Assembly (NCBI RefSeq): GCF_040183065.1
Contig: NC_091121.1
Span: 64,078,287-64,142,286 of the forward strand
Origin: Periplaneta americana
Lineage: Eukaryota > Arthropoda > Insecta > Blattodea > Blattidae
DNA length: 64,000 nt
Reading direction: 5' to 3'
The translations under genes and the position numbers were made by a program. The notes below the pieces were generated by a model. That model searched no databases. It was not told the origin of the DNA and was given only the letters and a program-made list of their open reading frames with translations. Shown piece by piece: positions 22,801-34,317 of this stretch (position 1 is its first letter; each line of letters opens with the position of its first letter).

Positions 22801-23166
22801 CTCTTTGGGGCGCTCGTAGCGGAAGTGCTGCTTGCTCTCGGCGGCCGTCGCCTGCACTGGGGGCGGCACAAGGTGCTCCGCCACGCTCTTCTTCTTGTCG
22901 CGCGTCTTCACGGTGGCGTGACCGAAAACGCTGAAGGAGCCCAGGATGCTGGGTGGCGCTGCAGCGTACGTTTCCACCTTGTTGGAGGCGCTGGCGCTCT
23001 GCAGGCGTTTGTTGCGCTCGGCCGTCTGCATGTGCGCCTGCAGTTTGCTCAACACGGGATGCGCAGGCGCCGGCACCGGCACTGCGCGACTGCTAGGCGG
23101 GATCGTCGTCTTCTCTGACGAGGGAAGCAGCGGTCTCCAGCCATTCGAGTTTACAGCTAGAGGGGG
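19867..23166 (-). CDS. Exon C (terminal): secreted cysteine-free Pro/Thr/Arg-rich protein
   Basis: A 3300-base open exon ending in TAG at 19867. It starts after a TTGCAG acceptor (23167-23169) and joins exon B in phase 0, giving residues 37-1135 of the predicted precursor. It has no cysteine and no membrane segment. Approximate features: basic-acidic Pro-rich region (100-600) with polybasic QQRRRRPT; poly-Thr run followed by Pro (715-735); FSVKDYRERLNRLSS motif (758-775); 11-residue repeats ending RSRQ (814-870); second poly-Thr (882-895); RYRPGAGKYYSKYR and KPYPLRTRYGT; C-terminal ITMATEDPILPIEAFFPVR. GC and codon use stand out from the AT-rich flanks. The poly-Thr and Ser tracts suggest O-glycosylation; an extracellular-matrix or cuticle role is inferred. 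The family is unnamed by me. Confidence 0.85.
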   Translation of the reverse strand, partial: PPLAVNSNGWRPLLPSSEKTTIPPSSRAVPVPAPAHPVLSKLQAHMQTAERNKRLQSASASNKVETYAAAPPSILGSFSVFGHATVKTRDKKKSVAEHLVPPPVQATAAESKQHFRYERPKEDSRPVYYLPHAESLLAPPKSPESTKSKQFFPSQQIGEFPAETSSYSTLGGAEHYQPFYKGEVSSPFGGSLSHTTTKFGEGDIKFFPQSVGIRVTGSTSFSQPGQVHDVSLRTPLYDTKDTRLQFDSRKQQFSKPYNTKESAPGSFSTGTHLSDGKRPSVVSHETHSFILPGSTPLTSFEDQVFVTTWPPKPEKRPEEEYQVGAEQQFFSKPSLRPVDKFRFTRPYFQEETPTTYVKEANKKRRPQFVAEEENPFLPTQTPTNQAFVRKPTFTEFTTVPPPHLNEVRVRKPLLPTPVTEEESEPVKDLYIFPEEHNEVHTHQAQKTRFVTSPPIFEEEEKQQPESEEQLYQPRRPVSRRPTPQPEEQNSSTRGRRPSYNRQPTGEGTSSRYRQSQTQTRRPPNYHRNRPSEEEQSDFQRKQQQRRRRPTVELSSTDQELTTPPVPYTPTEPEVAPPTPIPIDSPTFHSRKRVPNERGRVKERTRNRLPAQPRPQTTEKPSTESPYYQSYDNTWGSDDYVYDPETQSTSNVYEESHTFNEVTDDDFMSTKTAFASSSSTTTSSTTTTTTTTTTTTPPPTTSTEGSVKLRPRLRYGTNSTRPRFSVKDYRERLNRLSSLSGSKSSTEQTQDVQKTKLVESDSSRGRTRTRGTSHYNSSKQEESGDRIRSRQEESGDRIRSRQEETGDRIRSRQEESGDRIRSRQEENGDRSRSRQRDSQRFSSQRQRGTTSTTTTTTTTELPITTEPSTTTERINSFKPLTSRYRPGAGKYYSKYRASTETADSEASPSSTTLRTVVRPKPVFSVTRKPYPLRTRYGTSTTRTSTTEQPPPSPAEDSAVSASEPQVIVTDSMAVTEATVQVSSEDTLKSTQNEVVPVMSEKSDTTTTTSAENTDTQEADTDPQKAEVAPPVTEPPTPVQDIIDPSQIVADLTSSANSGGYFKTASPPSKRSNLRITMATEDPILPIEAFFPVRSNRDVMS
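20650..20835 (-). repeat. 33-bp coding tandem repeat (11-residue unit)
   Basis: Within exon C, five in-frame units of the form EE(S/T/N)GDRIRSRQ, followed by a decayed sixth. At DNA level the units are nearly identical, so expansion was recent or homogenised. The unit alternates acid pairs with Arg, giving a strongly charged spacer. Confidence 0.9.
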
Positions 23167-23356
23167 CTGCAATCGAAAGTGAGATAGTGTTACAGCATGC
23201 AGTATTGAGACACAATCAGTATAAATAGGATCGAGTAAATTTAAGTTTCAGTCTCCATCTACCATTGGGAGACACAACTAGTGCATTCTGAAAGAATCCA
23301 CGTTTTCTCTCGTTATACGATCTTAAATGTTATCAGTAAAGGTCAGCGCTTGGTCA

Positions 23357-23922
23357 CTGATTTGAAGCGAGTTTCAGCTTTTATGTCAGAGAAGTTGCCT
23401 ATATTCAAGGCGTTCAATCTGAATTTGAGAACGTATACGGTATAACTTGAACGTCGTAGCAACAGATGGCGGTCTGTACGGTCTGTGTGCTACCATAACC
23501 TCTTTCAAACTGTGTTTTGCGCGGGCAGGTCGTACGCAGGGTATTTGTTATAATCGGTTGTGTACGGCAACATTCCACAATACAAATCAAATGCTCCGTG
23601 TCCATGTTGACCGTCGAAGTTAATGTCAATGAATACGTAAGTAAGATTCTTGACTCTCTCCTCATATCCCGACAGTAAGAAAAAAGTTACCTCAGTAGAC
23701 TACGTGTTTCTAAACAGTTCACATTCCTGCCACTACTAGCGTTACCGTACGTATCGGTACGTACTCTTCAGAATGAACGCCGTACTTGCTAGGCAACTTC
23801 TCTGTCACGTAGGTAATTCGCCTTTGCGGAAGTGTAGGAAGATTGAATTCTCTAGGCTCATCGGCTAGCCACGTGACGGCATACAGCGAGCCATGACACA
23901 CTTTGAACTGAACACCCAGTAT
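23357..23922. mobile_element. Inverted-repeat DNA element (copy 2, left end missing)
   Basis: Starts at the shared GATTTGAAGCGAGTTTCAGC and runs to CCCAGTATAG, colinear with 14518-15077. The left 50 bases with the terminal repeat are absent. It sits about 190 bases inside the intron, just upstream of the acceptor of exon C. Confidence 0.75.
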
Positions 23923-24197
23923 AGTCGGCGCAGAAGATAATAGAAAAAGATAACCGAGGGTAACATTGTTAGGTGTTGATTATTAGTCTGATTGAAACTG
24001 TTCTTTGCCGACCTGTATAGAAATTGAAACATTTCATAAACACACAACCCACACCACCTCACCTGACTCTATTACAAATTGGTCAAGATTTGCATGTTTT
24101 AAAATGTAGGCCTACTTATTCATTGTAGGCCTGATGGGTATAAAGAAGGCTGCTGAATATCAGTCGTAGAATTTGTTTTTCATGTTTGAACAAAGTT

Positions 24198-24198
<1 letters not shown>

Positions 24199-24270
<72 letters not shown>

Positions 24271-24284
24271 TAATAATAATAATG
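24199..24284. repeat. (AAT)n microsatellite
   Basis: About 28 AAT units with one interruption. Intronic. Confidence 0.9.
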
Positions 24285-24766
24285 TTAAGCCCGTAAGGTC
24301 TTCTCTTCCATGCAAACCATCAGAAAGTGCACATACATATGAATATAGTTGCAAGTTACAAAGATTACAGAAAATTGAGCTCGAAAAAAATTACGTGTGT
24401 ACATGAGTTATGAATTAAACAGTAAAATACCATGAATTATGAGTTAAACTCTGCAACACAAACTGTGTAGCAAATTTAATCCAATAATTAATAAAGAGTG
24501 TTAATGTATTTAAAATAATGCTAGATAAAAGGAAGAAATTACAATGAGAATAATTGTGAACATTTAGCATTATGTATCAGAATGAATATCCAAAAAACTA
24601 AATTATCGTAGTCGACGAAATTACCGTGTAGGTTATAATTTTTTAAATTACAATTTGGATCTATAATTTCTTATATATGTCCATTTCTTTTTAAAAATTC
24701 TAAACAATCATGTATGTTTTTCTTATAATATAAACAGTCATCATTTCGTACAACAGTGTTTTTCAG

Positions 24767-24768
<2 letters not shown>

Positions 24769-24819
<51 letters not shown>

Positions 24820-24821
24820 TT
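24769..24821. repeat. (AAT)n microsatellite
   Basis: About 17 AAT units, intronic. The interval 24822-25990 shows no recognisable feature. Confidence 0.9.
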
Positions 24822-25995
24822 GCTAGAACAAAGATGAATACACTGCGTAATTTTTTTTCGTGAGGTGATTGTACAAGTTTATACATGCCCAGTATCAGTA
24901 GTTGGGTTTTTGTCCCTTCATTCGTTGCACAAAACAATGGACAACATAGGTATGTGTTCACTTAACTTTTAGTTAAATGTGAAGAAACACTGGACTCTAG
25001 TTATCAGCCAGAACACAGACCTCCTGGTATTTTGTAGAGCTCAGTTTCTCCTACACACTAGTATTATGAAAATACAAATAGACGATTGAGACTATCGCCT
25101 TTCGATTGGCTTGGCTTTTCGAGGACGGGATCCTGGTACTTAGGGTTGTTTTATTCGTTGTGCGCAGTATATATAGTCCGGATCAGCTTATTTAATATCT
25201 TAAGGGTGAAACCTAACCATTCTTCCCCCATTACTGCATAGGCTAATGGATTATGGTGATTTTCTCGTTTGAAGCTTGAATTTTCTTTTGCCAACTTCGT
25301 TTCGAATTTCGATACTGAGAAATACTATAACTGGTAGTGATTTTCCAACTGTTATAATGACAACGGGAACAGCTGTTGTCGGCAATGCAAATTTTGAAAA
25401 TTCAAATTGTTCTAGATTTCTGAGCCGATTACTGGAAGCTAGTGAAATTCGAACATACTAATAATTAATTAATATCAGTATTATATTAATACATAATAGT
25501 TATTTTATGTGTTGCGTTGCGCTGTGGTTACAATTCAAGATTATAGTCAGATAAGTGTAAATAAATATGACATATGGTGTGATACATGCACTTGGGTGAT
25601 CGATAGAAAATGCGCACGGAGACAGCAATTATAATTAAAATAAGCAAACATTATTAGGAGTAAGTAAGTATTCTTAAGCATACATTTCAAAGTGACATTT
25701 GGTTTTCGGAGTTTGTACTAATCATTTAACGTGATCAAACAAAATACATTTTTAGATTAGATCTCGTGAAACATAAACTGCTTAGTCAAGGCAATGCATT
25801 TCATGTTGTCAGACAAAATACATTTTAATATTACATATATTAATCTACTAATTTCCAACATAATGTGTGAGAGGTCCAGGAGAGAAAAATATAGGCCTAC
25901 TGTTTGACAAATTATTGAACCATTTAGAAAACACCTTCCAACATAAAGATTAAATGTAGTAAATAAATAAGGAAGATATCGTTATTGTTAATAAT

Positions 25996-25996
25996 A

Positions 25997-26051
<55 letters not shown>
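25996..26051. repeat. (ATT)n microsatellite
   Basis: About 18 ATT units, intronic. Confidence 0.9.
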
Positions 26052-26507
26052 GTACATGGCATTGTGATTTTATCCTTTTTTGGTGATATCTGATATTAGT
26101 TGGCAACACTGAAGAGACGGCCAAATTAGCCTTTTAGGAACTACTCTTACGTGTTCCTCACTATATACCTGTCGAATTTGACAGCCTGAGTGGCATTTGT
26201 GAATCTTATGTTCACAGATGGTCCACCGTTCTTCAGCTCTGACAGGGCTAGGTCCCATATATATGCTTATTAAAAATATAACCCTTAAATTTACACGCAC
26301 AACTTTTTCTGGTGCGAGAATATGTCAACCTCATCATTTTAAATACTACAGTAACTGTTCGTGGATATTAATTTTAGTTTATCCTTGTGTTGTCTGGCTA
26401 TATTTTCATTTTATTGATTGACTCTGGAAAAAATGTTGAACTGACACTGACTTACTGTGGAACTTGCCCTGAATGGAAACACAAAGAATTGATTGAGCTG
26501 TACGTAC

Positions 26508-26575
26508 CGGTGTGATGTCCTCGTCAGGTACTTTCGGGAGGTCGCAGCGTCCCAGTCCGAATAGCAGCACGCAGC
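26508..26575 (-). CDS. Exon B: signal-peptide core and mature N-terminus
   Basis: A 68-base exon with acceptor TTATGTTGTGTACAG and donor GTACGTA. With the single base carried over from exon A it encodes 23 residues: GCVLLFGLGRC, completing the hydrophobic core and likely cleavage region, then DLPKVPDEDITP, the probable mature start. The phase is 1 in and 0 out. It matches exon A and exon C without adjustment, which is the main support for the three-exon model. Small signal-peptide exons before one giant exon are common in insect matrix and cuticle protein genes. Confidence 0.8.
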
Positions 26576-27354
26576 CTGTACACAACATAAAAGTCTATTG
26601 AAGCAAGGACTGCTTTATAATTACTCATTTTTCCTTAAAACTATTTATAAATTTTAACAAGACAGTTGAAAGAAAATATGTTTAAAGTTTGTGCGAAATC
26701 AAAAACCGTGGCGACACACTACCTAGAAACTATAGTCTTGGATACCAATGCTGAATATCTACTTTAAGCCAAAGAGAATTAAAGTGGATATTATACAATG
26801 AATAAAACAGTGGTCGGGTACATTATCTACATTTCTGTCTTTATTCCTCTGTTATTATAGGCGTTTGCACTTGCAGCAGTTTCCTCTTGTAATAATTTTC
26901 TTCGATTCCCACGAGTGAATAATGGTCCCCTGTACTAGTCACCAAGTCCGTTAGGCAGACTATACTCTATCCAGTGAAATAATAAAGTGATATAGCCTGT
27001 AGAACACCAATAGATCTTTTCACATGACAATAAACAAAACTCGCTGCGAATTCAGAGAGATCTCAAGAGCACCTGCTTTTGCTTACATTACTTTATTCTT
27101 ATGTTCAACAGACTTAAGTGATAGATGATAAGATTACCATTTCATATATGTATTTACACAGTAGAAAATGTTGCGGCCAATTTTGAAAAATTCATTCTCA
27201 TTTTGTTATAAGAAAGTACCTTAGAAAAAGTGCAGATATCCTATAGGATTTACTAAAGAATTAAAGATCATTCTTTATATAGTACAATCAATGCTAACAT
27301 TTCTTTCTGTCCTTTGAATTTCATGTTCAAAATTCAAATTTCAAATTTATTTAC

Positions 27355-27590
27355 AATTTACATTTGAATTGAATACATATGAATAGATACCCGAAATGAG
27401 CATAATGCTCGTGCTCGGGTACAGTCCAGCAGTCTACATAATTTTACAGGGTTCAAATAATAATGCTGATGATATAAATAATAGTAACAATAATAATAAT
27501 AAAAAAAAAAAAATAATAATAATAATAATAATAATAGAATAATCGTGACAGAAATGATACAAAGATTGTAATACAAAATAATTCATTAAC

Positions 27591-27641
<51 letters not shown>

Positions 27642-27690
27642 AAGACGGATAAAATAAAATATAAAACCACTAGCGAGAGTTAACACAACT
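27355..27690 (-). mobile_element. LINE-type 3'-end repeat rich in AAT
   Basis: The minus strand is colinear with the plus strand of 48030-48400. Both share AAGTTGTGTTAACTCTCG, a TTA-rich middle with two trinucleotide runs around a TTTGTAT.ACT.TCTTTGTAT segment, then ACCCGAGCACGAGCAT.ATGCTCATTTCGGGTATC and a terminal CATATGTAT..AAATG. This looks like the 3' untranslated end of a retrotransposon. Confidence 0.65.
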
Positions 27691-28249
27691 TAAATAAGCA
27701 TATAATAACCGGAAGAAATGCCAAACTCGAAAATCAACAGAAAAGTTCGTTGTATCGCAGACGACAGCAACCGCCATATTGACATTGTGTAGTGCATTAA
27801 TGGTAGTAGTGGGGAGCTGAAAATCTACGTAACTGCCGTTCTCTTGGAATCTTCTCGTAAAATCATGGGAAGTTAATGCTGAAAAAACAAAATGTCTACG
27901 AGTCAAACTGTTCATTATTACCAGGATAAATACAAATAATACTGAAATATATTAATCGAGTTTCAGTTATAGATCTCTCCTTTTGTGCAAGAGGTATCAT
28001 ATCAAAATATTTTATGAATGGCGGGGAAAATATAAATTTCAATAACTTTCTAGTGACAAGATATAGTGACAAGTACAATCAAGTGTATCTGTGGCGATGC
28101 TAAGGAATCATTTATTGGAGATATACACTGTTATTAATTAAGAAAACGGTCTATTTATATTTATTACAATGTTTTATCTTATAGGGTACATGCATCAGAT
28201 AAATACAATAAAAATTAGTACCATATAATGCTAGTAACACTTAAAAAAA

Positions 28250-29849
28250 TTATAATAAAATTTATCAAATATCATACAAACATTTTCACTTTATTTTTAA
28301 ACTTAAGAATGTGTAAATTGCTTAGGTCTGGATTATTTTTCAATACTTAATTGTATAGTCTTGGTCCATAATTCCTACTGTGTCTTAATCCAGCTGTAGT
28401 GTGGCATTTAGGTTCTGCCAAAAGAGTTGGGACATTTCTTCTGGTGTTATGTATATGTTTTTCAGTTATAAAATTCATTCGATTTTTGTGAAAATAAGTT
28501 AGTAATGTATGTTTATATATTTGCTCAATTTTTAGTACTTGGAAATCAGAATAAATAAATTGTGTCGATAATCAAGTGGTTTATGCAGACAAATTTTGAT
28601 GATACGTTTTTGTAGTAATATTAATGGAGTTAAGACAGTCTTTGTCATTCCACCCCATCCTATTATTCCGTATTGGATGACTGATTGAAACAAGGCTAGA
28701 TAAACTACACGGAGAACATAGATAGGCATATATGCACGAAGGGTTACAAAGTTGTGAATTGTTTTCCATAACCTATAACATAAATATGTTACATGTTTAT
28801 TCCATCTTAAATGTTGATCAATGACAACACCTAAGTTTTTTTCTTGCGTGGATTCTGTCAAGGAAGAGCAATTACAATCAATCAAGTTTATGTTACTGCA
28901 ATTGTGTATTTTTAAATTTGTATCCTTATCGAGTTTGATTTTTCTCAGACTATAAGCCGTTAATGTAAAAGGAACTGCAGTTGTTTTTGAAATGTTCAAT
29001 GAGAGCAAATTTTCATCTAACCATTTCTTAATTATATTTATACCTCTATTAGCATTTAGGTAGGCATCATTCCAATTCGATCCACTAAAAATTACGGCTG
29101 TATCATCGGCATATGCAAATATATCTCCAGATGTGTTTCCTATATCAATATTTAGCAAGTCATTGATGTATATTAAAAATAGTAGTGGGCCTAAAACTGT
29201 ACCTTGTGGAACACCTATATTTATATTACGAATTTCACTGTGTTGGTCGTTAAATTTCGTTAATTGGGATCTGTTGCTTAAGTATGACAAATAAATTTAA
29301 AGCGATTCCTTTAATACCGTAGGCATGAAGTTCAGAAGTGAGTATATTATAGTCTACAGTATCAAAGGCTTTTTGAATATCTAGGAAAACTCCCAAACAT
29401 TTTTTACCCGAGTCTAATTATTTGATAATCCTTGATGTTACGTTCATAATGGCGTCGTCCGTGCTCATGTTAGTACGGAAGCCAAACTGCTTTTGACTTA
29501 ATAGACTGTTTTTTTCTAAGAAATTAATTAGCCTGCTTTTAATACATTTTTCTAATAGTTTAGAGAGACTTGGTAAGAGTGAGATGGATCTGTAGTTACT
29601 GAGATTGTTTCTGTCACCAGATTTGTATATAGGTATTACTACAGCACATTTAAGATCAGTTGGAAATACACCTTGTGATAAACACAAATTAAAGGCATGG
29701 GTTAGTGGTTTCGATATGGGTTCAATAATCATTTTGAGTGTTCTAGTAGTGATACCATCAACACCCGGAGCCACATTATTTTTTAAAGTTTTAGCAATAG
29801 TTATAATTTCTTTATCACTTACGGGAAACATGAACATTGATGATGGTGG

Positions 29850-29913
<64 letters not shown>

Positions 29914-30445
29914 TAAGAAAAGGGAGAAGAGAGTCTTGTGTTTTTGTTTATTTTTGATGCTATATTGTGAGCTACGTTTGTAAAATGAGCATTAAGTTCG
30001 TTTGCAATATCATAATGATTCTTAATAATTGAGCCATCTTTATTTACTATTTCCATAATATTGCAGCTTTTATTTGTTGAAACGTTAGTAGCTTCGTTAA
30101 TAGTCTGCCAATATCTTTTGGGATCATTCCTATTGTTGACAAATTTCTCTGAGTAGTAACTAACTTTCATATTTCTTATAACGCAAGTTAAGATATTTCT
30201 GTACCTTTTATATTTTTTTGATAAATCTTCATTCAAAGGTTCACGTTTTACTTTTTTGGCTAGTCTGTCTCTTGTGCGTATTGATTAACAATACCCGAAG
30301 TGATCCAGGGTTTTATTTTTTTATATTTACTGGGTACATTATTACAAGTATGAAAGATATATTTAGTTATTAGATTGCGGAGTATTTTGTAAAAATTTGT
30401 TGAAAAATTACATTTATTAAGTTCTTCGTCTGAAGTCTGATTAGT
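28250..30445 (-). pseudogene. Degenerate non-LTR retrotransposon (Jockey/CR1-like RT)
   Basis: Two long minus-strand frames, 30236-29418 and 29290-28532, are separated by an in-frame TAA and a frameshift near 29290. In order they have a pre-RT region with YWQTINEAT, then NNVAPGVDGITTRTLK, AVVIPIYKSGD, YRSISLLPSLSKLLEK, QFGFRTNMSTDDA, VPQGTVLGPLLFLIYIND and catalytic FAYADDTAV. The thumb region follows, with LGVVIDQHLRWNKHV. C-terminal coding (RNYGPRLYN) continues to about 28287. The endonuclease is missing, so it is 5'-truncated. A GATG-type run (29838-29911) has expanded in frame as poly-Ser ahead of the RT. Confidence 0.85.
29838..29911. repeat. (GAT)n microsatellite inside LINE coding
   Basis: About 22 trinucleotide units. 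On the LINE sense strand they encode a serine run without breaking the frame. Confidence 0.9.
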
Positions 30446-30602
30446 GTAATATGTTACTAGTCAGCAATGTATGCAATGGAGGGGGAAAGAAATCTGCCAA
30501 CCCACCCCATTATCTCCTGACTTATTTACCTCATGAATGATGTCTTATTGGTGTCACTTATGAGGTCCAACCCTGTCTTCAGACAGTTGACTAAACAACA
30601 GT
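30426..30602. repeat. Dispersed repeat, short second copy at 39686-39730
   Basis: Begins TCTGAAGTCTGATTAGTGTAATATGT and ends near CAGACAGTTGACTAAACAAC. The first 45 bases recur at 39686-39730 (TCTGAAGTCTGATTAGTGGAATATGTAGC). Class uncertain: possibly a LINE tail or SINE body. Confidence 0.5.
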
Positions 30603-30646
30603 TTTATTCGCTAAATAAGTTAGAAGTTTATGAATGTTTTTAGTAG

Positions 30647-30690
30647 GTTATTTTACGACGCTTTATCAACATCTTAGGTTATTTAGTCCC
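30647..30690 (-). mobile_element. SINE family A 3'-end fragment
   Basis: GTAGGTTATTTTACGACGCTTTATCAAC and the following TTAGGTTATTTAG match the reversed family A terminus; the rest is missing. Confidence 0.55.
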
Positions 30691-31349
30691 AGAAAGGAGG
30701 CAGTGCGCATGATCAGAGGACGAGCACCCTGGTACACAAGAGAAGGACTAGATGAGGAATAAAATTAGTTTTGTTTCGTTGTATGTCTGTGGTACGACAA
30801 AAGTTTTTTCTAAGACTATATATCCGCCAGAACCTCAATCAGAGCACCCTAGGATCTTGATGCTTAATATTCCTCCTTGTGAATTTCCTTAACTCGAATG
30901 ACGCTTACACAATTTCACGCTACAGGAGAGAAACCATTTTTCTTGTCAAAGGGTGTATTAAAAAAACTGTTAAATCTTAACTGAACTCAGAAAGAAAATG
31001 AAGCAGTAAGTTTCATGTTGTAGATTTACGGTACCAGTTCTTAAAATAAATCTGGCCGGGCAAAATTTTGCGGTTAACTGTTTGCTGGCCATAGCACATA
31101 TATTTCTACAGGACAACGTCGCGTCGCCTGAAACTAAAGGGACTTCTATAGCATAGAACGAAATAATATAAAACTACGACGTAGCGTTTAAGGGACCCAA
31201 ATTGAGATGACTGGCCATTTATAAAAGGTCTACTGTACACTTAAATGTTTCATATTTACAACGACATCTACAAGATCAAGAGTCATACGCTAGCCAAGAT
31301 GAATATTTCTCATTAAAGATACTATGTTTGAGGTATGCGTTCGTTCGTT

Positions 31350-32275
31350 CATTCATTCATTCATTCATAGTGTTCTGCCCAAGAGCAGGTTTTTCACTGC
31401 AAACCCAGCATTCTCGTCTTTCCTATTTTCTGCCTTCCTCTTTGTCTCCTCATATGATCCATATATCTTAATGCCGTCTATCATCTGATATCTTCTTCTG
31501 CCCCGAACTCTTCTCCCGTTCACTATTCCTTCCAGTGCATCCTTCAGAAGGCAATTTCTTCTCAACCAGTGACCCAAGCAATTGCTTTTCCTCATTCTGA
31601 TTAGTTTCAGCATCATTCTTTCTTCACCCATTCTTTCCAACACAGCTTCGTTTCTTATTCTGTCTGACCACTTTACACGCTCCATCCTTCTCTATATCCA
31701 CATTTCAAATGCTTCTATTCGCTTCTCTTCATTTCGCCGTAATGTCCACGTCTCTGCCCCATATAATGCTACACTCCACATAAAGCACTTCACTAGTCTC
31801 TTCCTTCTTTCTCCAAAGGTCTGCAGAAGATGCTCCTTTTTCTATTAAAATCTTCCTTTGCCATTGCTATTCTTCTTTTGACATCTTGGCAGCAGCTCAT
31901 GTTACTGCTTATAGTACATCCCAAGTATCTGAAGCTGTTCACTTGCACTACTGTCTCATTTAGAATTCGCAAATTTACCTTCTTTACTTTTCTTCCTGTG
32001 ACCATGGTCTTCGTCTTGTTGGCATTTATCTTCATTCCGTACTGCTCACAGCTGTTATTTAGTTCCAGTACCATATTTCTTAGTATCATCTCCTCTTCTG
32101 CTAACAACGCCATATCATCAGCAAATCTTATACACTTCATTCTTTTTCCTCCTACTACCGCTCTTCCCATGTTGTGAAAAGAATTCTTCACTAAATACTG
32201 GAAGTAGATGTTGAACAGAGTAGATGGTAAAGGGCATCTTTGTTGTACTCATCTCGCTATTTAACTTTTTTCTGA
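31350..32275 (-). pseudogene. LINE (family 2), 3' half from the RT catalytic core
   Basis: The minus-strand reading starts at TLFNIYFQYLVKNSF (about 32250) and passes catalytic IRFADDMALLAEEE. Then come EQYGMKINANKTKTMV, FRYLGCTISSNMSCCQ and RRIAMAKEDFNRK; a frameshift near 31790 leads to the AETWT-type zone. The second frame has MERVKWSDRIRNEAVLER, GHWLRRNCLLKDALEG and IKIYGSYEETKRKAENRKD. The tail is an ATTC run on the plus strand (31340-31368), in sense (GAAT)n. Sister copies: 40945-42270, and 3'-end fragments at 16735, 34578 and 59548. 5'-truncated and frameshifted. Confidence 0.85.
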
Positions 32276-34103
32276 TATTTTTTCTCTTATCCTTACTTTG
32301 ACTCGTTGTTTCATATAAAGGTTACTGTAAGTGAAATTCTTGAGCGACTTTGGGTCAGGATTTCTCGTATTACATCACTTTCTCTTGTTATTCTCATTAA
32401 AATATGCTGTGTCATTGTAATGCTATCACCTCACAGATTGAGGATAGCCCGTGAGTTTTTAAAAGATCTTAATCGGAGAAATAACAGCGGTAAAGTAGAC
32501 TAGTGGGTACTCGCTGCATGAAATATGCATTCTCATTGAGATGCAGCTTTGTGCGACCGGTTATGAACTGTTTATGTTGGAAGCTGGCGAAGATGTGAGA
32601 GTTATGACATTTGGCCCCGGCGAGATGACTAGGTACAAAATCTCTTTCAAAAAATGAAACTTTCATTTGTGCAGAAAGAGAGAGATTAGGAATGTGACAA
32701 AACCGAGTTGTGTTCTGTGTGTTTGTGGGTCAGATTCCGTTCCGCATCACGATCCGTGATCGTGTGCACAAAAACTGCGACGTGCATTCTGTTATTGTCA
32801 CCGTCCGTTGGGTGCATTCGCCCCAACAGGGTCACAGGCTTTCATTTAGCCACTTCGAACACACACGACAGCTGACATCTTCTCACTAAAAGTTCATATT
32901 CTATTCCAGTGGTTTGCAAACTTTTGGGTTCAGGCTCTCACGACCCCAACATTATTTCCCGTGGCTACGCTGTATCAAAAAAAACTTTCACAATTACACG
33001 TAATTTTTCGTATTATTTTACATCTCTGTAATTGACACTGTTTGCATAGGTCGGCCAAAAAAGTATAGTTGTCTTCATGTTTTAATTTATGAAGACTTGA
33101 AATCCGGGGGGGGGGAGATAAATTGATATCAGAAAAATATTAATTACATGTCAATGATGCGCACGCAGCTTGTTAACATGGAGCGTGACTGTAATTCTGT
33201 CAAAACAAACTTCGACGACGTCACTGACAGAAGATCGCGATACTTAAAAAAACTCACGCTGTACCGTTTGTAAAAGATGCTGCATTCTCTTCCCACCATG
33301 TTGCATCGAGATTTTCGTATTTCCTTGACCTGTAATCAAGGCTGCTTTTGAGACAAAGAGTTAACACGATGCTCAGTTTCCACTTGAGACAACACACAAA
33401 ATATCACTACAACGGTAAACGTCGGGAGGGAAGCGTTTTTGTCTTATGCAGGGACATGATATCCCTGTATTTACTTCCCTCCAAAGGTGAGTCTTGCCAA
33501 GAATTTTTCCCATCTTTGGAAATCCATAATTGTGTGTTACCTTGAACGCTTTTATACCTGGTAAGGTTTACCTTGTCTCAGTAGCAATAAAACCAAGTCC
33601 CTTCAAATGAGGGTGGAGATTATAGGAGGGCTGTAAATTTTCAGGATTCCTTTCAAAACCTTGTTATTGTATAGGCTACCGGAACTCAGTTTCTTGAAAG
33701 ACAAGCTCAGTGACGGAACTACACAGTACGAAGAGAGATATTTTGTAATTTTATTTTGTGCTACAGAATGTATTAACTAATCCCTTCCGCCACTGGATGG
33801 ATGGACGGCATCGCTTCACTGCCCCATCGCCATAACAATACAGACGAAGTAAGACATATCTCCTTTCTCTCTCTTTTCACAGTGAGACAAGATACATCAC
33901 ACAGACTCTAATAGCTAATCAGATTACCGAAAACGGCTTAAAATTATCGTATACAAACTATCGCACTTAACCGCCAGTTAATTTTTTTCGATGGAATCAA
34001 TAGTAACATTACAACAGACAGGTATCAAAGTGCACTGACTTACAAAACAAAAGTGGTTGATTAATCGGGAGAAAATATAAAGAAAAATTCGAAGCGTAAA
34101 GCG

Positions 34104-34107
<4 letters not shown>

Positions 34108-34199
<92 letters not shown>
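34108..34199. repeat. Compound (ACT)n(AAT)n microsatellite
   Basis: About 17 ACT units pass directly into about 13 AAT units. It lies in intron A-B, about 110 bases from exon A. Confidence 0.95.
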
Positions 34200-34201
<2 letters not shown>

Positions 34202-34317
34202 TAGTAAATTATGGTTTATTAAGCTTCAGTTAATCTATAGGAAGATGTGGGCAATGCAATCTAAGCTCCCTATATCTATGCTTAATGTTGTGCTGCTCTC
34301 ATTAGCTGAACACTCAC

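Larger units (their letters stand above)
23167..26507 (-). other. Intron B-C of the secreted-protein gene
   Basis: A 3341-base intron with donor GTACGTA (26501-26507) and acceptor TTCGATTGCAG. It contains the inverted-repeat element copy 2 (23357-23922) and three AT-rich trinucleotide runs. No other gene seen. Confidence 0.7.
26576..34317 (-). other. Intron A-B of the secreted-protein gene
   Basis: A 7742-base intron with donor GTGAGTG (34311-34317). It is filled with LINE remnants in the same transcriptional orientation as the gene, a LINE 3'-end repeat and trinucleotide runs. The unassigned parts (26590-27350, 27690-28240, 30690-31340, 32280-34100) show no gene. Confidence 0.7.

Noticed and set aside
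23164..23172. Translation start of the large frame at TTG 23172
   Set aside because: The TTG belongs to a splice acceptor (TTGCAG|CCC); exons A and B supply an ATG and a signal peptide in phase.
20032..23182. Plus-strand frames opposite exon C
   Set aside because: Antisense shadows of a GC-rich, Thr/Ser-repeat exon; none has independent support.
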